Position numbers and translations under genes: made by a program. The notes beneath the pieces were generated by a model, which ran no database searches, was not told where the DNA came from, and saw nothing but the letters and a program-made list of their open reading frames with translations. From Nocardioides jiangsuensis (GTDB taxonomy: Bacteria > Actinomycetota > Actinomycetes > Propionibacteriales > Nocardioidaceae), in contig NZ_JAIEZQ010000001.1 of NCBI RefSeq assembly GCF_019679455.1, positions 1,488,001 to 1,552,000 on the forward strand: a stretch of 64,000 nt of DNA, in the 5' to 3' direction. Of the stretch, positions 20,780-30,210 are shown in pieces (within the stretch, counting starts at the first letter, position 1; each line of letters begins with the position of its first letter).

Positions 20780-21517
20780 ATGGTGGTTCGACGACTACTC
20801 GGGCCGTTCGCAGGCCGGGGACCCCTGCCCGCCCTGCTGGTGCTCGCGGCCCTGGTCCTGGCCCTGCTCCCGGGGCGGGCGGCCGTGGCGGACGAGGAGC
20901 CCCAGGAGCCGGTGGTGCCGTTCCTGGCCACCGAGGTGACGAGGTCGGCGGCGCGGACGGTCACGTACGGCGACCGGGTCGCCGTCGAGGGGCAGGTCGT
21001 GTTCACCGACCCGCTGGGTGAGACGAGGTACGCCGTGGACGACGCCGAGGTCACCCTCGAGCGCCGGTACCTGCGGGAGGACACCTGGACCTCGGTCGGC
21101 ACCGGCGTCACGGACGGGGACCTGCCCGTCTACCGGTTCGAGGAGAGGGCGGTCCGGAGCGCCGCCTACCGGGTCACCTACGCCGGGGACGCGACATTCC
21201 TGCCGTCCTCGGCGCAGGCCACGGTCCGGGTCCGCCGCGCGGCCACCTCCACGGTGACCGAGCCGCGGGACGAGGTCTTCCGGCTCCGGGGCAGGGTGTT
21301 GCCGACGTACGCCGGCCTGGTGTACCTGACGCGCCGGAGCTGCGCGGACTGCGGGTGGACCACGGTCGGCTCCGAGCGCGCCACCGAGGACGGCAGGTAC
21401 CGGTTCGCGCTCACCCTGCCCGAGACGGGCACGCGCTGGTTCCGGGTGCGGGTACCGGCGAGCCAGGCGTACCTGGTCGGCTACTCGCAGACCTGGCGGC
21501 TCGTCCGGGCCCGGTGA
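20780..21517 (+). CDS. Secreted protein of unknown function with Ig-like beta repeats
   Basis: I chose ATG 20780 because GAGGAGG lies five bases before it and a signal peptide follows at once (LLGPF ... LPALLVLAALVLALLPG, cleavage near AVA-DEE). The 245-aa product has two beta-rich segments. The first (about 50-150) has the GDATFLPSSAQATVRV ending typical of bacterial Ig-like repeats. The second has a CADCGW pair of cysteines that could form a disulfide. I see no catalytic motif. It lies alone between rarD and korB, which is convergent with it by only 3 bp. Confidence 0.7.
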   Translation: MVVRRLLGPFAGRGPLPALLVLAALVLALLPGRAAVADEEPQEPVVPFLATEVTRSAARTVTYGDRVAVEGQVVFTDPLGETRYAVDDAEVTLERRYLREDTWTSVGTGVTDGDLPVYRFEERAVRSAAYRVTYAGDATFLPSSAQATVRVRRAATSTVTEPRDEVFRLRGRVLPTYAGLVYLTRRSCADCGWTTVGSERATEDGRYRFALTLPETGTRWFRVRVPASQAYLVGYSQTWRLVRAR

Positions 21518-21520
21518 GGG

Positions 21521-22609
21521 TCACACGACCGTCCAGGTGTCCCCGCTGTTGAGCAGCCCGGCGAGCGCCTGCCGCGTGTCGGTCTCCCCGGCGGCCGCGG
21601 TCTGGATCTGCTCGCGCGCCAGGTCGTCGTACGTCGGATGGTCGACCTGCCGGAAGATCCCGATCGGCGCCTGGTTCAGGTAGCCCGCGTCCGTGAGCCG
21701 CGAGAGCGCGAACGCCGTCGTGGGGTCCTCGGCGTGCGCGTCGTGCACCAGCAGGTTCTCGGCCGGCTCACCGTCGGGGTTGTCCGGCCCGGCGACGTCG
21801 ACGACCCGCAGCGTGCCGGTCGCCGGGTCGCGGACGACGCCCTTGGAACCCTCGGTGCCGAACCGGACCGGCTCACCGTGGACGAGCGGGATGATCGCGT
21901 CGGCCTTCGTGTCGTTGTCCTTGATCGCGTCGAACGCGCCGTCGTTGAAGATCGGGCAGTTCTGGTAGATCTCGACCAGCGCCGTACCCCGGTGGGCCGC
22001 AGCGGCCGACAGCACCGAGGTGAGGTGCCTGCGGTCGGAGTCGATGGTGCGCGCGACGAACGTGCCCTCCGCGCCGAGCGCGAGCGAGACCGGGTTGAAC
22101 GGGTTGTCCAGCGAGCCCATCGGGGTCGACTTGGTGACCTTGCCCAGCTCGGAGGTGGGGGAGTACTGGCCCTTGGTGAGGCCGTAGATCCGGTTGTTGA
22201 ACAGCAGGATCGTCATGTTCACGTTGCGGCGCAGGGCGTGGATCAGGTGGTTCCCGCCGATGGACAGCGCGTCGCCGTCCCCGGTGACCACCCACACCGA
22301 CAGGTCGCTGCGCGAGGTGGCCAGACCCGTCGCGATCGCCGGCGCGCGGCCGTGGATCGAGTGCATGCCGTAGGTGTCGAGGTAGTACGGGAACCGCGAC
22401 GAGCAGCCGATGCCCGAGACGAAGACGATGTTCTCGCGCTTGAGGCCGAGGTCGGGCAGGAAGCCCTGCACGGCGGCCAGCACGGCGTAGTCGCCGCAGC
22501 CGGGGCACCAGCGGACCTCCTGGTCCGACGTGAACTCCTTGCGGTTCTGCGGCGCGTCCGCGGCGGGGACGTCACGCAGGCCCGGGAACGGGAGAGACTC
22601 CGTGGTCAT
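21521..22609 (-). CDS. korB: 2-oxoacid:ferredoxin oxidoreductase, beta subunit
   Basis: Thiamine-diphosphate subunit that with KorA converts 2-oxoglutarate (or another 2-oxoacid), CoA and ferredoxin to acyl-CoA, CO2 and reduced ferredoxin. It has VRWCPGCGDYAVL near residue 33, which supplies a cluster/ThDP-site Cys pair, and the ThDP motif GDGDALSIGGNHL with NNRIYGLTKGQ. The product is 362 aa. The ATG overlaps the korA stop (ATGA); the longer in-frame ORF lies inside korA. The 2-oxoglutarate preference is inferred from the actinobacterial family, not shown here. Confidence 0.9.
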   Translation of the reverse strand: MTTESLPFPGLRDVPAADAPQNRKEFTSDQEVRWCPGCGDYAVLAAVQGFLPDLGLKRENIVFVSGIGCSSRFPYYLDTYGMHSIHGRAPAIATGLATSRSDLSVWVVTGDGDALSIGGNHLIHALRRNVNMTILLFNNRIYGLTKGQYSPTSELGKVTKSTPMGSLDNPFNPVSLALGAEGTFVARTIDSDRRHLTSVLSAAAAHRGTALVEIYQNCPIFNDGAFDAIKDNDTKADAIIPLVHGEPVRFGTEGSKGVVRDPATGTLRVVDVAGPDNPDGEPAENLLVHDAHAEDPTTAFALSRLTDAGYLNQAPIGIFRQVDHPTYDDLAREQIQTAAAGETDTRQALAGLLNSGDTWTVV

Positions 22610-24525
22610 CGGGCTGCCTCCTTCTCGGCGGTGTCGGCGTCCCCGAGGGGGTCGCCGGTCGAGGTGGTGGCCTCGACGAGGTCGGTGATCGCGTCGGCGA
22701 GCTCGGCGGCGCGCAGCGGCAGGCCGCGCACGTGGTTGTAGCCCACGACGTCGACGAGGTACCGGGCGCGCAGCAGCATCGACAGCTGGCCGAGGTTCAT
22801 CTCGGGGACCATGACGGCGTCGTACCGCTTCAGCACGTCGCCGAGGTCCTTCGGGAACGGGTTGAGGTGACGCAGGTGGGCCTGGGCGACGTGCAGCCCG
22901 GTCTTGCGGACCTGGCGCACCGCGGCGCCGATCGGGCCGTACGTCGACCCCCAGCCCAGGACCAGCACGTCGGCCTCGCCGGAGGGGTCGTCGACCTCGA
23001 GCGGCGGGATCGTGTCCGCGATCCGCTCCACCTTGGCCTGGCGGGTGCGGACCATCAGGTCGTGGTTCGCCGGGTCGTAGGAGATGTTCCCGTGCCCGTC
23101 GCCCTTCTCGAGGCCGCCGATGCGGTGCTCGAGGCCGGGTGTGCCCGGGACGGCCCACGGACGGGCCAGCGTGTCCTCGTCGCGCAGGTAGGGCCAGAAC
23201 TCCTCCTGGCCCTTGGCGCCGGTGTGGTTCGGCTCGGTGGCGAACTGCGGGTCGATCATCGGCAGGTCGTCGGTCTCGGGGATCCGCCACGGCTCGGAGC
23301 CGTTGGCCAGGTAGCCGTCGGAGAGCAGCATCACCGGGGTGCGGTAGGTGACCGCGATCCGGGTCGCCTCGACCGCGGCGTCGAAGCAGTCCGCGGGGGA
23401 CCGGGGCGCCACGATCGGGATCGGGGCCTCGCCGTTGCGGCCGAACATGGCCTGGAGCAGGTCGGCCTGCTCGGTCTTGGTGGGCAGGCCCGTGGAGGGG
23501 CCGCCGCGCTGGACGTCGACGACGAGCAGCGGCAGCTCCATCATCACCCCGAGGCCGATCGTCTCGGACTTCAGCGCGATGCCGGGGCCGGACGTGGTGG
23601 TCACGCCGAGCGCGCCGCCGAACGCCGCACCGAGGGCCGCGCCGACGCCGGCGATCTCGTCCTCGGCCTGGAACGTGGTCACGCCGAACCGCTTGTGCTT
23701 GCTCAGCTCGTGGAGGATGTCGGAGGCCGGGGTGATCGGGTAGGAACCGAGGAACAGCGGCAGGCCCGACTGGGTGGACCCGGCGACCAGCCCGTAGGCC
23801 AGCGCGAGGTTGCCGGTGATGTTGCGGTACGTGCCCGACTCCATCGGCGCCGGCTTGATCTCGTACTGGACGACGAACGCCTCGGTGGTCTCGCCGAAGT
23901 TCCAGCCCGCCTTGAACGCGGTGACGTTGGCGTCGCGGATGTCGGGCGCCTTCGCGAACCGCCGCTCGAGGAACGTGATCGTCGGCTCCGTGGGGCGGCC
24001 GTACATCCACGACAGGAGGCCGAGCGCGAACATGTTCTTCGCGCGGCCGGCGTCCTTGCGGGACAGCCCGAACTCCTTGACCGCCTCGACGGTCATGTCG
24101 GTCAGGTCGAACGCGTGCACGGCGTACTCGTCGAGCGCGTCGGTCTCCAGCGGGTTCTCGGCGTAGCCGGCCCGGTTCAGGTTCCGGGTGGTGAAGTCGT
24201 GGCTGTCCACGATCACCGACGCACCCGGCTTGATGTCGCCCAGGTTCGCCTTGAGCGCCGCGGGGTTCATCGCCACCAGCACGTCGGGGGAGTCGCCCGG
24301 GGTGAGGATGTCGTGGTCGGCGAAGTGCACCTGGAACGACGAGACACCCGGGAGGGTCCCGGCTGGGGCGCGGATCTCGGCGGGGAAGTTCGGCAGCGTC
24401 GAGAGATCGTTGCCGAACGTCGCGGTCTCCTGCGTGAACCGGTCCCCCGTCAGCTGCATGCCGTCACCGGAGTCGCCCGCGAAGCGGATGATCACGCGGT
24501 CGAGCTGCTTGACCTGCTTGGTCAC
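22606..24525 (-). CDS. korA: 2-oxoacid:ferredoxin oxidoreductase, fused gamma/alpha subunit
   Basis: 639 aa with the gamma domain first (about 1-190, IRFAGDSGDGMQLTGDRF) and the alpha pyrimidine-binding domain after it (GSYPITPASDILHEL, EDEIAGVGAALGAAFGG, TSGPGIALKSE). This fused arrangement is usual for two-subunit KORs. GTG start with AAGAAGG about ten bases upstream. The pair serves the oxidative TCA branch in actinobacteria that use KOR instead of, or beside, 2-oxoglutarate dehydrogenase. It is divergent from the sulfate transporter. Confidence 0.92.
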   Translation of the reverse strand: MTKQVKQLDRVIIRFAGDSGDGMQLTGDRFTQETATFGNDLSTLPNFPAEIRAPAGTLPGVSSFQVHFADHDILTPGDSPDVLVAMNPAALKANLGDIKPGASVIVDSHDFTTRNLNRAGYAENPLETDALDEYAVHAFDLTDMTVEAVKEFGLSRKDAGRAKNMFALGLLSWMYGRPTEPTITFLERRFAKAPDIRDANVTAFKAGWNFGETTEAFVVQYEIKPAPMESGTYRNITGNLALAYGLVAGSTQSGLPLFLGSYPITPASDILHELSKHKRFGVTTFQAEDEIAGVGAALGAAFGGALGVTTTSGPGIALKSETIGLGVMMELPLLVVDVQRGGPSTGLPTKTEQADLLQAMFGRNGEAPIPIVAPRSPADCFDAAVEATRIAVTYRTPVMLLSDGYLANGSEPWRIPETDDLPMIDPQFATEPNHTGAKGQEEFWPYLRDEDTLARPWAVPGTPGLEHRIGGLEKGDGHGNISYDPANHDLMVRTRQAKVERIADTIPPLEVDDPSGEADVLVLGWGSTYGPIGAAVRQVRKTGLHVAQAHLRHLNPFPKDLGDVLKRYDAVMVPEMNLGQLSMLLRARYLVDVVGYNHVRGLPLRAAELADAITDLVEATTSTGDPLGDADTAEKEAAR

Positions 24526-24818
24526 GCTGTCGCCTTCTTTCCGCGGACCGGCCCTCCGTCTCGCGGGGGCCGCAGCCCGTTACTTAGGTTGCCCTTCCTC
24601 CGTCACTCTACGACCGCACCCCAGCCCGGACACGCGAAGTCCAGATCACGGGCGGATACGCCCATTGTGTCGCGGATCACTCCTGTAGCGCTGCGGTTTT
24701 CTTTGCCAACTCGTCGGCGCGCCTTCCGGCGAGACCGACCACTTAAGTCTCCAAAGTCGAGTAGTTTAGGTAACTCAAGTGACCAACGCTCGCGAGCGTG
24801 GACGAAGGAAGAGACACC
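24526..24818. promoter_or_regulatory. Divergent korA / sulfate-transporter intergenic region
   Basis: 293 bp with no gene. Near korA is TTAGGTTGCCC (24583-24593), which resembles one half of a DtxR/IdeR iron box; the other half is poor. Nearer the transporter are two octamers, ACTTAAGT (24741-24748, a perfect palindrome) and ACTCAAGT (24773-24780). They flank TAGTTT (24762-24767), a possible -10 box. These look like regulator sites, but I cannot name the regulator. Confidence 0.35.
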
Positions 24819-25841
24819 ATGAACTTCAAGAGCAAGGCCGGGGTCGCCGCATCGGTAGCGGGGTTGCTGACGCTGGCGGCCTGCGGGGGTGGCGCGGGTG
24901 CGAGCAGCGGTGAGGCGGGGTCGAGCTCGCTGGGCCTCGTCGGGTTCTCCGTGCTCGAGGCGGCCAACAAGCCGATCATCGAGGGCTTCGAGGCGACCGA
25001 GGAGGGGAAGGGGGTCGGGTTCGAGACCTCGTACGGCGCCTCCGGCGACCAGAGCCGCGCCGTCGAGGCCGGCCTCGACGCCGACTACGTGCACTTCTCG
25101 CTGGAGGGCGACGTCACCCGCCTGGTCGACGCCGGACTGGTCGCCGACGACTGGAACACCGGCCCCACCGACGGCATCGTGACGCAGTCGGTGGTGGCGC
25201 TCGTGGTCCGCGAAGGGAACCCCAAGGACATCCAGGGCTGGGACGACATCGTCAAGCCAGGCGTCGAGATCATCACGCCCAACCCGGGATCGTCGGGTTC
25301 CGCCCGCTGGAACATCCTCGGCGCCTGGGGCCACGTCATCGCCTCCGGTGGCAGCGAGGACGACGCCAAGGCGTTCCTCACCAAGTTCTTCGAGAACACC
25401 GTCGCCCTGCCGGGCAGCGGCCGGGACGCCACCACCGCCTTCAGCAGCGGCAACGGCGACGTCCTGATCTCCTACGAGAACGAGGCGATCCTGGCCCGCG
25501 CCGCGGGCGAGGAGTTCGACTACGTCATCCCGGACGACACCCTGCTCATCGAGAACCCCGGGGCGGTCCTCGAGGACGCGGACCCGAAGGCGCAGGCGTG
25601 GCTGGACTACCTCCTCGGCAAGGAGGCGCAGACCGAGTACGCGAAGAGCGGTTTCCGGCCCCTGGTGGACGTCGACGTCGAGGTGGAGGGTGCGAACGAC
25701 CCGGGCAACCCGTTCCCCGAGCCGCCCCGGCTGCTCACCATCGAGGAGGACTTCGGAGGCTGGAGCGAGACCGCCGACAGGTTCTTCGACGAGGAGACGG
25801 GCATCGTTCCCGCCATCCAGAAGGCGACCGGCAAGGAATGA
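24819..25841 (+). CDS. Sulfate ABC transporter substrate-binding lipoprotein
   Basis: Periplasmic-type (here membrane-anchored) sulfate/thiosulfate-binding protein. ATG 24819 is chosen because GAAGGAAGAG precedes it and a lipoprotein signal follows, with lipobox LAAC and Cys22. The mature protein has the sulfate-binding-family segment SYGASGDQSRAV, VVREGNPKDI and NPGSSGSARWN. Length 340 aa. It overlaps the permease gene by four bases and leads a four-gene operon (binding protein, two permeases, ATPase). Confidence 0.9.
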   Translation: MNFKSKAGVAASVAGLLTLAACGGGAGASSGEAGSSSLGLVGFSVLEAANKPIIEGFEATEEGKGVGFETSYGASGDQSRAVEAGLDADYVHFSLEGDVTRLVDAGLVADDWNTGPTDGIVTQSVVALVVREGNPKDIQGWDDIVKPGVEIITPNPGSSGSARWNILGAWGHVIASGGSEDDAKAFLTKFFENTVALPGSGRDATTAFSSGNGDVLISYENEAILARAAGEEFDYVIPDDTLLIENPGAVLEDADPKAQAWLDYLLGKEAQTEYAKSGFRPLVDVDVEVEGANDPGNPFPEPPRLLTIEEDFGGWSETADRFFDEETGIVPAIQKATGKE

Positions 25842-26686
25842 GTACGGTCGTCACCAGGGTCCCGGGGCGGGTGGCTCGCAGGCGCCGCTCGCCCCGGACG
25901 GGTGCGCTCGGTGTCACCTCCGGCCTCGGGCTCGGGGTCGCGATGCTCTGGTTCAGCCTGCTGGTCCTGATCCCGCTCACCGCCGTGGTCGCCACGACGG
26001 TCGGTGGCGGCTGGGACAGCTTCGTCGCGGCGCTGACGAACGAGCAGACTGCCGCCGCGGTCCGGCTCACCGTCGAACAGTCGCTCCTGGTGACCGCGGT
26101 GAACGTGGTCATGGGTACGGCGATCGCCTGGGTGCTCGTGCGCGACCGCTTCTGGGGAAGGGCGGCGCTCGATGTGGTCATCGACATCCCGTTCGCCCTG
26201 CCGACGATCGTTGCTGGCCTGGTCCTGCTCGCGCTCTACGGCCCGGGAAGCCCGCTCGGTGTGGACGTCGCGAACACCGGCAGCGCCGTCTTCCTCGCCC
26301 TGGCGTTCGTCACGCTGCCCTTCGTCGTTCGCACGGTGCAGCCTGTTCTCGAGGAGCTCGAGCACGACGCCGAGGAGGCCGCCGCCTCGCTCGGTGCCAC
26401 CGGGCTGACGACCTTCCGGCGCATCATCCTGCCGAGCCTCGCGCCGGCCATCGCGGCGGGAGCCGCGCTGTCCTTCGCGCGTGGGATCAGCGAGTACGGC
26501 TCGCTGGTCCTGCTCAGCGGCAACCTGCCGCTGAAGACCGAGGTCGCCTCGGTCCGCGTGCTCACCTACGTCGAGAACGGAGATCCCGCGGCGGCGGCCG
26601 CCGTCGCGACGATCATGCTGGCCGTCGCGGTCACCGTCATCGTGCTGCTCGACGTCCTCCAGCGAAGGGTGGCGCGTCGTGGTTAG
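25838..26686 (+). CDS. cysT: Sulfate ABC transporter permease CysT
   Basis: First of two membrane permeases (282 aa, six helices). Its ATG overlaps the stop of the binding-protein gene (ATGA). The permease-ATPase contact loop (EAA motif) reads EEAAASLGATGLTTFRRI at about residues 182-199, followed by SFARGISEYGSLVLLSGN, which is typical of CysT. It overlaps cysW by eight bases. Confidence 0.92.
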   Translation: MSTVVTRVPGRVARRRRSPRTGALGVTSGLGLGVAMLWFSLLVLIPLTAVVATTVGGGWDSFVAALTNEQTAAAVRLTVEQSLLVTAVNVVMGTAIAWVLVRDRFWGRAALDVVIDIPFALPTIVAGLVLLALYGPGSPLGVDVANTGSAVFLALAFVTLPFVVRTVQPVLEELEHDAEEAAASLGATGLTTFRRIILPSLAPAIAAGAALSFARGISEYGSLVLLSGNLPLKTEVASVRVLTYVENGDPAAAAAVATIMLAVAVTVIVLLDVLQRRVARRG

Positions 26687-27488
26687 GACTCCGGCACCAC
26701 TCCGCTGGCTGCTCCGCGTGGTCACCATCGGCTACCTGTTCATGCTCATCGCCTGGCCGGTCTCGCTCGTGGTCCGCACCACCTTCGAGGGCGGCCTGGC
26801 CAACCTCCAGACGGCGCTGAGCGACCCGGAGGTCGTCCACGCCCTGCAGATGACCGGGATCGTGGCCGGAGTCGCGGTGGTGGCCAACCTGCTGTTCGGG
26901 GTCGGCATCTCGCTGCTGCTGGTGCGCTACGAGTTCCCCGGCAAACGAGTCCTGTCGACGCTGATCGACGTACCCCTCTCCGTCTCGCCCGTGGTCGTCG
27001 GCCTGGCGCTGCTGCTGGTCTACAACAGCCGCGACGGCTGGCTCGGCCGGCCGCTCGACGCCGCCGGACTCCAGGTCATCTTCGCCACGCCCGGGATGGT
27101 GATGGCGACGGTGTTCGTAGCGCTGCCGCTGGTGATCCGCGAGGTCGTCCCGGTCCTCGAGGAGGTCGGCGACGAGCAGGAGCAGGCGGCGCGCAGCCTC
27201 GGCGCGAACGGCGTCCAGACCTTCTGGCGGGTCACGCTGCCGAGCATCAAGTGGGCGGTGGTCTACGGCGTCGTGCTCAGCCTCGCCCGCTCCCTGGGCG
27301 AGTTCGGCGCCGTGAAGATCGTCTCCGGGAACGTCGTCGAGAAGACCCAGACCACCACGCTGGTGGTCGAGCAGACCTACCAGAACTTCGAGCAGGGCAC
27401 CGCCTACGCGGCCGCGTTCCTCCTCGCGTTCGCCTCCGTGCTGTGCATCGTCATCGTCTCCATCCTGCGACCCAAGGACCCGGCATGA
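26679..27488 (+). CDS. cysW: Sulfate ABC transporter permease CysW
   Basis: Second permease (269 aa) with the EAA loop [20 protein letters not shown] at about residues 167-186 and the [13 protein letters not shown] segment usual for CysW. GTG start within the end of cysT. Its stop overlaps the cysA ATG (ATGA). It forms a heterodimeric channel with CysT. Confidence 0.92.
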   Translation: MVRTPAPLRWLLRVVTIGYLFMLIAWPVSLVVRTTFEGGLANLQTALSDPEVVHALQMTGIVAGVAVVANLLFGVGISLLLVRYEFPGKRVLSTLIDVPLSVSPVVVGLALLLVYNSRDGWLGRPLDAAGLQVIFATPGMVMATVFVALPLVIREVVPVLEEVGDEQEQAARSLGANGVQTFWRVTLPSIKWAVVYGVVLSLARSLGEFGAVKIVSGNVVEKTQTTTLVVEQTYQNFEQGTAYAAAFLLAFASVLCIVIVSILRPKDPA

Positions 27489-28468
27489 GTATCGAAGTAG
27501 CGGGGGTCAGCAAGCGTTTCGGCGACTTCGTGGCTCTCGACGACGTCTCCGTCACCATCCCCTCCGGGCAGCTCACCGCGCTGCTCGGGCCGAGCGGCGG
27601 TGGCAAGTCCACGCTGCTGCGGATCATCGCTGGCCTGGAGTCCTCCGACACCGGCACGATCCACATCGAGGGCACGGAGGCCACGCACCTGCCGGCACAG
27701 AAGCGCAACGTGGGCTTCGTCTTCCAGCACTACGCCGCCTTCAAGCACATGAGCGTGGCCAAGAACGTGGCTTTCGGTCTCGAGATCCGCAGGAGGCCGA
27801 AGAACGAGGTCAGGGCGAGGGTGGACGAGCTCCTCCGGCTCGTGCACCTGCAGCAGTTCGCGCACCGGCTGCCCGCACAGCTCTCCGGGGGCCAGCGGCA
27901 GCGGATGGCCCTCGCCCGGGCGCTCGCGGTCGAGCCGACCGTGCTCCTTCTCGACGAGCCGTTCGGTGCACTCGACGCGAAGGTCCGCAAGGAGCTGCGG
28001 GACTGGCTGCGCCGGCTCCACGACGAGGTACACGTCACCACCGTCTTCGTGACCCATGACCAGGAGGAGGCCCTCGAGGTCGCCGACGAGATCGTCGTGA
28101 TCAACGAGGGGCGCATCGAGCAGGTCGGCACCCCGGACCAGCTGTACGACGAGCCGGCGAACGACTTCGTGATGAGCTTCCTCGGCCCGGTCACCCGGCT
28201 CGACGGTGAGCTGGTCCGGCCTCACGACCTCGACGTGCTCGACCACGACCGGGTCCTCGGCGCGACCCCGGGGACGGTGACCCGGGTGGTCCGGGTCGGG
28301 TTCGAGGTGCGGCTGGCCGTGCGCACAGCGGTCGAGCCGGACGTGAGCGTCGTGCTCACGCGCGCGGAGGCCCGCGGGCTCGGTGTGGACGTCGGGTCGC
28401 CGGTGTGGCTCGTGCCGACCCGGGGGGCCACCACGGTCCCGGTGATGCCGAGGGCGACCGCGGGCTGA
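27485..28468 (+). CDS. cysA: Sulfate ABC transporter ATP-binding protein
   Basis: Energises sulfate import. Walker [10 protein letters not shown] (about 36-44), Q-loop FQHYAAF, signature LSGGQRQR, Walker [13 protein letters not shown] and switch His in THDQEEAL are all intact. A TOBE-like C-terminal region follows. Length 327 aa, a little short for CysA (about 350). The start overlaps cysW, and the longer upstream frame is inside cysW. Last gene of the operon. Confidence 0.93.
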   Translation: MSIEVAGVSKRFGDFVALDDVSVTIPSGQLTALLGPSGGGKSTLLRIIAGLESSDTGTIHIEGTEATHLPAQKRNVGFVFQHYAAFKHMSVAKNVAFGLEIRRRPKNEVRARVDELLRLVHLQQFAHRLPAQLSGGQRQRMALARALAVEPTVLLLDEPFGALDAKVRKELRDWLRRLHDEVHVTTVFVTHDQEEALEVADEIVVINEGRIEQVGTPDQLYDEPANDFVMSFLGPVTRLDGELVRPHDLDVLDHDRVLGATPGTVTRVVRVGFEVRLAVRTAVEPDVSVVLTRAEARGLGVDVGSPVWLVPTRGATTVPVMPRATAG

Positions 28469-28518
28469 CGGAGCGGGCGCGGGCTGACGGAGCGGGCGCG
28501 GGGGTCCCGCTCCGTCAG
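28461..28518. repeat. 19-bp tandem duplication and hairpin at the cysA/ldt junction
   Basis: A 19-bp unit (CGGGCTGACGGAGCGGGCG) occurs twice without a gap at 28461-28479 and 28480-28498, starting over the cysA stop. The segment CTGACGGAGCGGG (28484-28496) pairs perfectly with CCCGCTCCGTCAG (28506-28518), giving a 13-bp stem. The first copy can pair with the same right arm. No T run follows on either strand. The hairpin overlaps the stop of the convergent ldt gene and could slow polymerase from both sides. Confidence 0.6.
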
Positions 28519-29630
28519 GACCAGTAGACGACGACCTTGTCGCCGATCTGCACCTGCTCGAACAGTGAGGCGATCGCGTCGTAGTCGCGGACGTTCACGC
28601 AGCCGTGCGAGCCGCCGTTGTAGCCGTTGGCCGCGAAGTCGGGCGAGTAGTGCACGGCCTGGCCGCCGCTGAAGAACATCGCGAACGGCATCGAGGTGTC
28701 GTAGAGCGAGGAGACGTGGTCGCGCGACTTGTAGCTGATCGCGAACTGCCCCTCGCGGGTCTCCATGCCCTCCTGGCCGAAACGCACGTCGAGCGTGGTG
28801 AGCACCTTGCCGTCGACCACCCAGCGCAGGCTGTTGCTGGACTTGTCCACGCACAGTGCCCGGCCGGTCAGGCACCGCGGGTCGAGGGTCGAGCCCTCGG
28901 CCGGGTCCGGGGGACGGTTCGCGAGCTCGTCGGCGGTCGGCTCGGCGGTCATGCCGCGCAGCAGGTCGAGCGTGCGCTGGTCCACCTTGCCGGTGACCGG
29001 GATGGCCCGCTTGGCCTGGAAGCCGCGCACCGCCTCCACGGTCTGGTCGCCGTAGGTGTCGCCGACGTCGCCGAAGAACCAGGCGATCTGGCGCAGCCGG
29101 GCCTGGATCTCCCGCACCTCGGGGGAGACGTCGCCGGCCTCGAAGAGCGCCGGGCCCGCGCGGTTGAACATCTCGTCGCCGGTCGGCTGGCGGGTCATCG
29201 CGGCCAGCCGGTTCCAGGTGCGGTCGAAGACCGCCCCGGTCACCTCGAACCCGCGCTTGTCCTGGAAGCCGCGGACCGCCGCGACGGTCTGCTGGTCGAC
29301 GACGCCGGTCATCGGCGGGGTGTACCAGGCGAGCTGCGAGAGCCGGGCCTGGAGCTCGCGCACCCGGACACCGCGGTCGCCCTGCTCCAGCAGCGGCTCG
29401 GGCTCCGGCTTCGGGGTCAGCACCTTCACGTCCTCCACCGGCTGGGTGGGGGTGGCCGGCCGGGTGGACTCCGGCCGCGCCGGTCGGGTGGGCTCCGTCG
29501 TGGACGCGGTCAGTGCCGCCGTCCCGGTCGCCTGGCTGAGCGTGATCACGCCGAACGCCGCTACCGCGGACACGGCCAGCACCACCAGCGAGGTGATGAG
29601 GGCCCGTGCGATCTTTCGTCCCCGTCGCAT
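28515..29630 (-). CDS. L,D-transpeptidase (YkuD) with two peptidoglycan-binding domains
   Basis: Cell-wall enzyme forming 3-3 or protein-peptidoglycan links. I chose ATG 29630, with GGGAGG about eight bases before it, rather than a TTG 90 bases upstream. The 371-aa protein has an N-terminal membrane anchor (about 9-32), a Thr/Pro-rich linker, two PG_binding_1 repeats (around VRVRELQARLSQL and VREIQARLRQI), and a C-terminal YkuD domain with the catalytic SHGCVNV (Cys344). Acts outside the membrane. Convergent with cysA. Confidence 0.9.
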   Translation of the reverse strand: MRRGRKIARALITSLVVLAVSAVAAFGVITLSQATGTAALTASTTEPTRPARPESTRPATPTQPVEDVKVLTPKPEPEPLLEQGDRGVRVRELQARLSQLAWYTPPMTGVVDQQTVAAVRGFQDKRGFEVTGAVFDRTWNRLAAMTRQPTGDEMFNRAGPALFEAGDVSPEVREIQARLRQIAWFFGDVGDTYGDQTVEAVRGFQAKRAIPVTGKVDQRTLDLLRGMTAEPTADELANRPPDPAEGSTLDPRCLTGRALCVDKSSNSLRWVVDGKVLTTLDVRFGQEGMETREGQFAISYKSRDHVSSLYDTSMPFAMFFSGGQAVHYSPDFAANGYNGGSHGCVNVRDYDAIASLFEQVQIGDKVVVYWS

Positions 29631-29832
29631 GTCGTACGTCCTCCCGAGTGGACCTGCCCCTGTGGCGTCCTCTCTTGCACAAACAGACGCCGTACGTCGG
29701 CGGATGGTTGCTTTCGTCAAGGGCTAGGTCGGACCCCAGCACCGTACCTACGCAAAGTGCGCATGTGAACGAGCCATGCCGCACGACGTGCGCGGGCGGT
29801 GCAGGGTCGGTGCGGGTCGGCACCCGGGGCCC

Positions 29833-29845
29833 TAGACTCGCCCCG
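29833..29845 (+). promoter_or_regulatory. Leaderless promoter of the second nuo operon
   Basis: A TAGACT hexamer (29833-29838, TAnnnT type) is followed by exactly six bases and then the GTG of nuoA2 (29845). Transcription would therefore start at the first base of the start codon. No ribosome site precedes the GTG. The same geometry is seen at the merR gene (39798-39803). The 214-bp divergent gap between ldt and nuoA2 has no other gene. Confidence 0.55.
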
Positions 29846-30210
29846 TGGCGGACTACTACACGGCTTACCTGCCGCTGCTGGCGATTCTCGCCCTCGGCGT
29901 GGGCCTCGTGGTGGCCATGTTCACCAGCAACCGGCTGCTGCGGCCGACCCACCGGACCGCGGAGAAGATGCTCACCTACGAGTGCGGCGTCGACCCCGTC
30001 GGCGAGGGCTGGGCGCAGAGCCACGTGCGCTACTACGTCTACGCCTACCTCTACGTGATCTTCGCCGTGGACGCGGTCTTCCTCTTCCCGTGGGCCACGG
30101 TGTTCGGCGGCCTCGGCTGGATCTCCGTCGGGGAGATGGGCGTCTTCATCGGCTTCATCGCGGTCGGCCTCGTCTACGCGTGGCGGAAGGGGGTGCTGAC
30201 GTGGACCTGA
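29845..30210 (+). CDS. nuoA: Complex I subunit A, second cluster
   Basis: 121 aa with three helices and the Cys loop TYECGVDP, so functional residues are kept. Start GTG 29845 is supported by the leaderless promoter just before it. First gene of a ten-gene partial complex I operon (A-B-C-H-I-J-K-L-M-N) in which nearly every junction overlaps. It overlaps nuoB2 by ten bases. Confidence 0.92.
   Translation: MADYYTAYLPLLAILALGVGLVVAMFTSNRLLRPTHRTAEKMLTYECGVDPVGEGWAQSHVRYYVYAYLYVIFAVDAVFLFPWATVFGGLGWISVGEMGVFIGFIAVGLVYAWRKGVLTWT

Noticed and set aside
28515-29720. Longer L,D-transpeptidase starting at TTG 29720
   Set aside because: The extra 30 residues are not signal-like and lack a ribosome site, while ATG 29630 has GGGAGG in place and is followed by the membrane anchor. 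TTGACG at the same place may instead be a -35 box.
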